A DNA stretch of 19,711 nt from DATJSN01 sp035504095 (lineage in GTDB: Bacteria; Planctomycetota; Phycisphaerae; WQYP01), in NCBI GenBank assembly GCA_035504095.1, contig DATJSN010000108.1:1-19711 (forward strand). Direction: 5' to 3'. The translations under genes were made by a program, and so were the position numbers. Positions 14,432 to 19,711 of the stretch are shown here, piece by piece. A model generated the notes under the pieces. The model searched no databases and had not been told where the DNA came from. It was given only the letters and a program-made list of their open reading frames with translations. Numbering within the stretch: position 1 is the stretch's first letter; each line of letters opens with the position of its first letter.

Positions 14432-16186
14432 TCACCGCGACCCGCACCATTTTCGCCACATTTGCCTGTAAGCGTCTTCGACGTTGCGTGCAAAGCGTTT
14501 GGAGTCCATCAGAGGTGAACTTTCCAGACGTCGGCGCAAAGTGCCGCGGAGTTCTGTCAACCGCGGCAAATCATTGGCAAGCTTTACCGCAATGTCTACG
14601 TATTCGTCAGCCGTACGTGCGATAAGTTCCGGCAGACCGGCGTTTTTCAGAATACTATTTGCCCCTCGGCTCACGGCGATTTCTCCGGATAATGTAACCA
14701 CCGGCACACCCATCCACAGCGAATCAAGCGTGGTTGTATGGCCGTTGTATGGAAAAGTATCCAGGACAATATCAATGCGATTATAAAGTTGAAGATAGTC
14801 GGCTCGCGGTGACCGCCCGACGAACATCAGTCGCTTAGGATCGACACCCGACCGTGCAAAAACTCCACGAATGTGATCTTGATGCTCTTTGCTGAAGGTT
14901 AGCATCAGTATTCGTGAATCAGTCGTTGCCGTTAAAACTTTGCTCCACAAACTCAGGATCCCGTCATTTAATTTACACGGGTGATTTAACGATCCAAAAC
15001 ACATCGGTCCATTTTGTTGCGCCGGCCTAGGAAGTGAATTACTGAACGGATTGTAACACCAGAAGCAATTCGGCAACCGTACTGTTTGCTCGCTATAGAT
15101 GCTTAAGTCCGTCTCCTGGGGGTCCAGATAAGGGTCGGACAGGCGGTAATCAATGGCGTCGAGCCCGGTGCTGCCGGGATAGGCCAGCCAGGTTACCTGT
15201 ACTGGAGCGGGTTTTCGCGCAAAAACCAGGAGGCGATTATTTGCCATATGCATACTCAGGTCGATCAAAATATCGATTTGATCACTGTAGATTTGTCGGG
15301 CAAGTTCTTCATCGCTTAGTTTAAGTACATCACGCCAAATGTCTGCCGAACGGCGCAGACGGTCCGTGTGCTGATCCGGACGCTTTACGCTGGCATAACA
15401 ATAAACGGCAAAATGCTGATGATCGTGGGACTCAAAGAGAGGCGTCACAATGAGGGATCCTGTTTGGGCGTAAAAATCCGGCGACACATAACCAATGCGC
15501 AGCCGGCGTTCCGGGTCGTGATCATTTACGTGGGGCCTAATAAATTTTGTAAACGGTGCGGCGTGGATTTGATTCCATTGACGTTCCTGTTGATAAATCG
15601 CTCGGGCGTCAAAATCGGGATAAAAGTTCAGCGAGTGGACCAGGCTGCTGTGAACCTGGGCAAGATCGGGGTTGATTTGTAAACATTTTCGAAATGCATT
15701 CAGCGATTCCTCAATATGTCCTTGGTGTTTTAGCGCTATGCCCAGACCTTCATATGCATCAGGATGATCGGGGTTAATCCGCAACGCTTCACGATAAACC
15801 ACGGCTGCTTCGTCAAATCGATCCTGACAGAGCATCGCAGCGCCAAGATTATTGAACGCCTCCACACAACTGGGCTGGAGTTTAATCGCCTTGTAATAGG
15901 CAGCGACGGCATCATTGCTGCGGCCAAGTGCTTGCAGTGCGATGCCCAGATTAACGTAATATCCCGCTTCTTTTGGATTTATGCTGATGGCACGCTTAAT
16001 GAGTTCTATACCAAACTCTCGATTTCCCTTTTTTGCAGCAATCAATCCCATAAGATGCAAGGCGTCGGCGCTATTAGGTTGCCGAACAAGAATTTCGCGA
16101 TAGATAGCCTCCGCTTCGGCAAGGTTTCCGGCCTGATGATAGCGCAGCGCCAGATCAAATGCCTGTTGAATGGTTAGCTCGGGCAT
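14432..16186 (-). CDS. TPR protein with O-GlcNAc-transferase-like (GT41) catalytic domain
   Basis: This 584-aa protein begins with five consecutive 34-residue TPR units (residues 6-39, 40-73, 74-107, 108-141, 142-175). A two-lobed GT41-like domain follows from about 227: LRIGYVSPDF, DILIDLSMHMANNRL (His313), PAPVQVTWLAYPGSTGLDAIDYRLSD, FGSLNHPCK405, LDTFPYNGHTTTLDSLWMGVPVVTLSG, and a C-terminal helix. The family transfers sugar from a UDP-sugar to protein, with TPRs binding the target. Lys405 aligns with the UDP-contacting Lys of human OGT, but the His of the F-x-N-H motif (OGT His498) is Gln241. No signal peptide is seen, so it should be cytosolic. It follows the giant PEP-CTERM gene by 71 nt on the same strand with no strong terminator, only a run of seven T after a weak AT stem. 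Its ribosome binding site is poor. Confidence 0.9.
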   Translation of the reverse strand: MPELTIQQAFDLALRYHQAGNLAEAEAIYREILVRQPNSADALHLMGLIAAKKGNREFGIELIKRAISINPKEAGYYVNLGIALQALGRSNDAVAAYYKAIKLQPSCVEAFNNLGAAMLCQDRFDEAAVVYREALRINPDHPDAYEGLGIALKHQGHIEESLNAFRKCLQINPDLAQVHSSLVHSLNFYPDFDARAIYQQERQWNQIHAAPFTKFIRPHVNDHDPERRLRIGYVSPDFYAQTGSLIVTPLFESHDHQHFAVYCYASVKRPDQHTDRLRRSADIWRDVLKLSDEELARQIYSDQIDILIDLSMHMANNRLLVFARKPAPVQVTWLAYPGSTGLDAIDYRLSDPYLDPQETDLSIYSEQTVRLPNCFWCYNPFSNSLPRPAQQNGPMCFGSLNHPCKLNDGILSLWSKVLTATTDSRILMLTFSKEHQDHIRGVFARSGVDPKRLMFVGRSPRADYLQLYNRIDIVLDTFPYNGHTTTLDSLWMGVPVVTLSGEIAVSRGANSILKNAGLPELIARTADEYVDIAVKLANDLPRLTELRGTLRRRLESSPLMDSKRFARNVEDAYRQMWRKWCGSR

Positions 16187-16257
16187 TCATGGATAATAGC
16201 GGTAATGAGAGATAGGTCATAGCAGAAGATAGATTAAAAAAACGTGCTTTTGAATTC

Positions 16258-19200
16258 TTATTTTTTCTTTTCTCGGCGGAGCGCCATACCCATTGCACCT
16301 ATAGCCAATAGCGCCAGTGAACCTGGTTCCGGCACTTCTGATGGTTCGGAGAACGTCAATCCGCCTCCGCCCACTGCTATTTCGCCCGTGATTTCTGTTG
16401 CACCCAGGCCGCGAACTACATCATCCAGATCCGCCGCATCCACACTGCTGCCGCCGTCAAAGGCGTACTTGCTCCAGACCGGATTGCCATTCGGATCCAG
16501 TGTCGAGCCGCCTAGTCCACGCACCACGTCATCCAGGTCCGCTGCATTCACCGAACCGGCTCCCAACCAGTCACCGTCCGCGCGTTCCAGAACTACAAAA
16601 TCGTCGTCCGAGTAATTCAATACCGCCCAGACTGTGTCATTGGACGTGTTAATCCCGTAATCGCCCACCACGTCCTGGCCGGCGTAGGCCCCGTCGTATT
16701 CCACAGGCGTACCGCTGGTGTTCAGCAGCACCGCCGAGACAAAGGTGTTGGTTATCAGAGACTGACCATCGGCCGTCGTCGTGCTTGGGTTGTACGCCGC
16801 CAGCACGGGACTCAACGTTCCGTTCGTCGGAAGCACCGAGTAGCTCATCTGCAGGACATACGTATCCGAATTCGTACCGTTAATCGCCGCCACATCGCTG
16901 AGAAGTTGTGTGTTACCTGCCGGCGCGGTTATGAACTGCACCGACAGTGACGTCGGCGTCGTAACCGTTCCACCAAGGAACGTTACTGTCGTGTTCCGAC
17001 CGCCGTTCTCGCTGGCCGTCAGACCCGTGTACTGGTTGCCTGTCTTGGAGATAAAGCTTGGCGTGCTGTTGGTCACGCCATAGGTGTAGTTCGTCTGATA
17101 CGTGCTTGATGCACCCATGATCGACGTGTTGATGCTCAGCGGCGTATTCCAGGAGAGGCCGCCGGTCAGGGTCGGTAACGTGACCGAACTGAAGTTGTCA
17201 TATACCTGACCCTGGATCACCGTGAAGTTGTCTCCGTTGGCCAGAGCTGCCGCATTCGTACCCGGCGAGGTGATCGTTTCTGTGCCGCCTAATGTCACAC
17301 TCCCGCTGGCGCTTAACTGGTCATTGCCCGAAGAGTGTGTCACTTCCGCAACAAAGTTGCCGCCGGAATTGAACGTCACCGCTCCACTGACCGTCAGCGT
17401 TCCGATGGCATCGCCCGGTGAGAGCGTCCCATCGGCCCCTACCGTCACACTACCCGTGACATTACCTGTCCCTTCCAGGGTCTGGGTTGCCAATCCGCCC
17501 AGCGTAAAGCCACCAGAGACCTCCGAGACGTTAAACGTCGCGCCACTTTCCACGTTGATCGTCGAAGAGTCGGCGATCGATCCGCTGGCGCCTAATGCCA
17601 GAGTTCCGCCAGAAATCGTCGTCGCGCCCGTATACGTGTTGGCGGTGTCCAGCGTCAGACTGTCACTGCCTTGCTTAGTCAACGCCGTTGTCCCGGCAAT
17701 GTTGCCACTGCCGCTGATCACGTAATTGTTATTGCTATTGTTGACCGTTACCGAACCAGGCTGGACGGTCGTATTCAGCGTTATGTTGTAACTGTTTGTG
17801 GAATTGTGGACGTCGTCAAAGACGACGTTGTCGTTACTAATTCCATTTTCCTGATATACCGCGGGGTTAATAGAATCGGGCACATCGTTCCAATTAGCGC
17901 TGGCGTTAATGTCCCAGAGGTCATTGCCGGAGTTATTGTTCCAATAAAGCGTCGTGGGAATCGACTCAGTGGGTCCCGAACTTGGCGTGGTGTTGCCGAA
18001 AATGATGTTCGGATCGAACGTGGCGCCGTTTGTACCTGGCGTTACATCCAACAGGAAATTTAATGACAAGAACTGATCAGGACCAAGTCCGGCGCCAATG
18101 GCACCCAGGTTCAGTGTGTCATCGTTGAAGAACGCACCGGCGCTGGCGAAGCTGGCGTCACTTAATTCCGTGGTCATTTGGCCATTCTGATCGATCGTAA
18201 ACGTAACCGAGCCAGTCCCGGAGTAATTCGCCCCCAGCAAACCCACAAGCAGATCCTGCTGCGAGTTCGTCAAACCGGCCAGGTTGATGTACCAATCCGC
18301 TTCACTGTGATAGGTGGTTGGCGAACCGGTGGTCATATTGCTGGACGCCAGGGTCATCAGACCCAGGATCTCGCTGGCCGGTCCGGGCCCATCGCCGCCG
18401 ACATCAAAGTTGCTGTTGACATTCGGCGAGTCGTTAAGGGCTGCAAGGGCGTCGCCGTTAGATGGCAGCGCCGATATAAATGCCGCCGCTTGAATTCCAT
18501 TGGCAAGTGAACTGACCCGTGTTGGACCTTCAGTAATCGCAAATGCTTCGGTATGCGCGGCGACTGCACCGGCAATAACCGGCGCGCTGGCGAAGGCCTC
18601 TGCCGATATGATTGCTCCACCACTCGACGAAGCGAACGCTTGTGAGCTTCCACCCAGACCGGTCGCATAAGCATCGGCCAGGGCTGACCCGCCTATGCCA
18701 TAGGAACCACCCCCGAGCCCACCCGAAGCATTAGCCGTAGCGTTGACGTTGTTTGACATCAGCCCGGTCGCGGTCGCCGTTGCAATCGCGTTGCCACCGT
18801 TACCATCATTGGGAATAACTATGACAATCATGTTGCGGATATTTTGGGGAAGCCCACCGGCTGTTGCTCCAAAAGTGCCGGCCTCATCATCCTCAAATGG
18901 GGGCTGTGAACCTGAGCCGCCGCTGCCGCCGTTCGCGTTTGCAGTAACGCTGACGCTGCCCGCGCCGTCACCCGTGCCGGTGGACGTTGCAGTCCCATTA
19001 CCACCGTTACCACCGAAGACATAGAGAGTTGCCGCCGATATGTTCGGACTCTCACTACCACCGGTCAGTTGAATGCCACCGGCATATTCTCCACTTTGAA
19101 CGAAACCGCCCAAGCCGCCGTCAGCGGTAGCCGTAACGCTGACGTTGCCGGAACCATCATTGACCCCAGTGGCTGTTGCTGAACCATTACCGCCGTTACC

Positions 19201-19711
19201 AGCGCTGCCATCAGCGTAATAAAACACATCACCACCGTTGGAACCGTTGCCCACAGCGTTGATTGTTAAATTGTAATTTCCGCCGCCGGAAATGGTTCCA
19301 TTGGCTATGGCCGTTCCGGTGTTTCCGCTGCCAGCGTTAGTGAAAAAGCCGCTGTATATATTGCCGCCACTGGGAGCATAGTAGTTCGCGTACACGTTCA
19401 GGCTGAGGTTTGCTGCCACATTGATGGTCGATTCGGCATAGGCGATTCCGGAGTTCCCCGCATTAGGGAGGTAACCACCACCACCACCGCCTGCAGTGGC
19501 CTGATCAGTAACGGCAAGGGAACTCGGAGTCAAAGTGTCGATCCTGGTAAAGTCCAGGTCCATCACAGCATCGGCGTTGCCGGCCGTGCCGGATGTGCCG
19601 CCGTCGCTGCCGCCGGCGTCACCGCCAACGGCGCTTTGATTGAGCGTTAACTCCCCGCTGGTGGAAAATTCGGAAATAGCATCGCTGTCGGTTCCGTAAT
19701 CAGCGGTTGTG
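16258..19711 (-). CDS. Giant PEP-CTERM surface protein with Gly-rich repeats, autotransporter-type beta repeats and dockerin-like pair (N-terminus beyond window)
   Basis: The frame is open to the window edge (about 1150 residues visible), so the signal peptide and true start lie outside; GTG/ATG codons near 19566 are internal. From the N-terminal side: five Gly/Asn/Ala-rich repeats (18709-19464); an Ala-rich stretch; a beta-sandwich-like region (about 18000-18330); an autotransporter-associated beta-strand region with NTYTGATTISGGTLALG (about 17585-17640) and SVTVGADGTLSPGDAIGTL; an Asn/Thr-rich region; two degenerate dockerin-like repeats (about 16399-16575); and at the end the EVPEPGSLALLAIGAMGMAL segment with RREKKK tail, the PEP-CTERM sorting signal (16261-16338). 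Such proteins are exported and anchored via an exosortase; a surface or matrix role is inferred. It is followed by the GT41-like gene. Confidence 0.92.
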   Translation of the reverse strand, partial: TTADYGTDSDAISEFSTSGELTLNQSAVGGDAGGSDGGTSGTAGNADAVMDLDFTRIDTLTPSSLAVTDQATAGGGGGGYLPNAGNSGIAYAESTINVAANLSLNVYANYYAPSGGNIYSGFFTNAGSGNTGTAIANGTISGGGNYNLTINAVGNGSNGGDVFYYADGSAGNGGNGSATATGVNDGSGNVSVTATADGGLGGFVQSGEYAGGIQLTGGSESPNISAATLYVFGGNGGNGTATSTGTGDGAGSVSVTANANGGSGGSGSQPPFEDDEAGTFGATAGGLPQNIRNMIVIVIPNDGNGGNAIATATATGLMSNNVNATANASGGLGGGSYGIGGSALADAYATGLGGSSQAFASSSGGAIISAEAFASAPVIAGAVAAHTEAFAITEGPTRVSSLANGIQAAAFISALPSNGDALAALNDSPNVNSNFDVGGDGPGPASEILGLMTLASSNMTTGSPTTYHSEADWYINLAGLTNSQQDLLVGLLGANYSGTGSVTFTIDQNGQMTTELSDASFASAGAFFNDDTLNLGAIGAGLGPDQFLSLNFLLDVTPGTNGATFDPNIIFGNTTPSSGPTESIPTTLYWNNNSGNDLWDINASANWNDVPDSINPAVYQENGISNDNVVFDDVHNSTNSYNITLNTTVQPGSVTVNNSNNNYVISGSGNIAGTTALTKQGSDSLTLDTANTYTGATTISGGTLALGASGSIADSSTINVESGATFNVSEVSGGFTLGGLATQTLEGTGNVTGSVTVGADGTLSPGDAIGTLTVSGAVTFNSGGNFVAEVTHSSGNDQLSASGSVTLGGTETITSPGTNAAALANGDNFTVIQGQVYDNFSSVTLPTLTGGLSWNTPLSINTSIMGASSTYQTNYTYGVTNSTPSFISKTGNQYTGLTASENGGRNTTVTFLGGTVTTPTSLSVQFITAPAGNTQLLSDVAAINGTNSDTYVLQMSYSVLPTNGTLSPVLAAYNPSTTTADGQSLITNTFVSAVLLNTSGTPVEYDGAYAGQDVVGDYGINTSNDTVWAVLNYSDDDFVVLERADGDWLGAGSVNAADLDDVVRGLGGSTLDPNGNPVWSKYAFDGGSSVDAADLDDVVRGLGATEITGEIAVGGGGLTFSEPSEVPEPGSLALLAIGAMGMALRREKKK
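16261..16338 (-). other. PEP-CTERM sorting signal
   Basis: The final 26 residues read V-P-E-P-G-S, a ~15-residue hydrophobic helix, then RREKKK. This is the three-part exosortase recognition tail. No exosortase gene lies in the window. Confidence 0.93.
16399..16575 (-). repeat. Pair of degenerate dockerin-like repeats
   Basis: GAGSVNAADLDDVVRGLG and GGSSVDAADLDDVVRGLG are separated by a linker ending in KYAFD. The spacing and VNAADLDDV core match type I dockerin/planctomycete calcium loops, but the first-loop acidic residues are largely lost (D-W-L-G-A-G and A-F-D-G-G-S). Confidence 0.6.
18709..19464 (-). repeat. Five degenerate Gly/Asn/Ala-rich protein repeats
   Basis: Repeat cores of about 34 residues lie at 19360-19464, 19231-19338, 19105-19206, 18916-19014 and 18709-18810. 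The last three are clearest: GNGGNGSATATG, GNGGNGTATSTG and GNGGNAIATATA, each followed by a V-x-A-T-A/V-T-A-N beta strand and a GGLGG or GGSGG end. Periods lengthen from 42-44 to 63-69 residues because linkers of different sequence separate the cores. Confidence 0.85.

Noticed and set aside
16244..16615. Plus-strand frame opposite the C-terminus of the PEP-CTERM gene
   Set aside because: Low-complexity Ser/Pro translation, antisense to the dockerin-like and PEP-CTERM segments.
17222..17725. Plus-strand open frame of 167 codons opposite the PEP-CTERM gene
   Set aside because: Its Val/Pro/Leu-rich translation mirrors the repetitive Ser/Thr/Gly codons on the coding strand; no gene signals.
18700..19470. 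Repetitive stretch considered as a CRISPR array or tandem DNA repeat
   Set aside because: Repeats exist at protein level in one open frame with unequal spacing and diverged codons; there are no identical direct repeats with spacers.
19564..19566. GTG at 19566 as the start of the large surface protein
   Set aside because: The same frame stays open to the window edge with the same Gly/Ser/Asn composition, and no signal peptide follows the codon; the real start is outside.

Overview
The window looks like a piece of a Gram-negative planctomycete-type chromosome, most likely class Phycisphaerae or a close relative. This is inferred from the gene content, not from a marker gene. The pointers are a very large secreted protein with a PEP-CTERM anchor, degenerate dockerin-like repeats and autotransporter-type beta repeats; a KDO cytidylyltransferase, which implies lipopolysaccharide; a long CTP synthase of a divergent type; a stand-alone FIST protein; and a TPR/O-GlcNAc-transferase-like protein. 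Base composition is moderately GC-rich and even across the window. I see no rRNA, tRNA, CRISPR array, transposase or prophage gene.

Layout. Positions 1-5271 are a minus-strand run read from folD downward: FolD, an orphan ABC ATPase (7-nt overlap with folD), thioredoxin reductase (with its own likely promoter), an RluA-type pseudouridine synthase, a FIST-domain protein and a CYTH-domain protein cut by the window start. A divergent promoter region at 5272-5432 separates this run from two plus-strand genes, a small SHOCT-like membrane protein and ClpX. ClpX converges on a minus-strand pair, pyrG then uxaA (10578-7212). A 213-nt region then leads to a small plus-strand orphan gene at 10792-11028 with a very strong ribosome binding site. 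Next is a minus-strand pair, a HIT-family hydrolase and KdsB. Between that pair and the divergent zwf gene lies the only long gene-free stretch (12401-12774). It is filled mainly by a 280-bp inverted-repeat element (12406-12685) that looks like a non-autonomous mobile or palindromic intergenic repeat. After zwf, the end of the window holds a convergent minus-strand pair: a giant PEP-CTERM surface protein open at the window edge, and immediately downstream a GT41-like TPR glycosyltransferase.

Most genes are housekeeping: one-carbon metabolism, redox, rRNA modification, proteolysis, CTP synthesis, KDO activation, pentose phosphate pathway and hexuronate breakdown. The points worth a second look are as follows. 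FolD has all three classical catalytic residues substituted (K to Q, Q to H, D to E). The CTP synthase has the glutaminase-triad Glu replaced by Cys and an altered UTP-site loop. The two-unit palindromic element abuts the HIT start codon and appears to supply its ribosome binding site. The glycosyltransferase/surface-protein pair resembles in layout the HMW1A/HMW1C adhesin glycosylation systems. All functional calls rest on motifs read by eye; no database search was possible.
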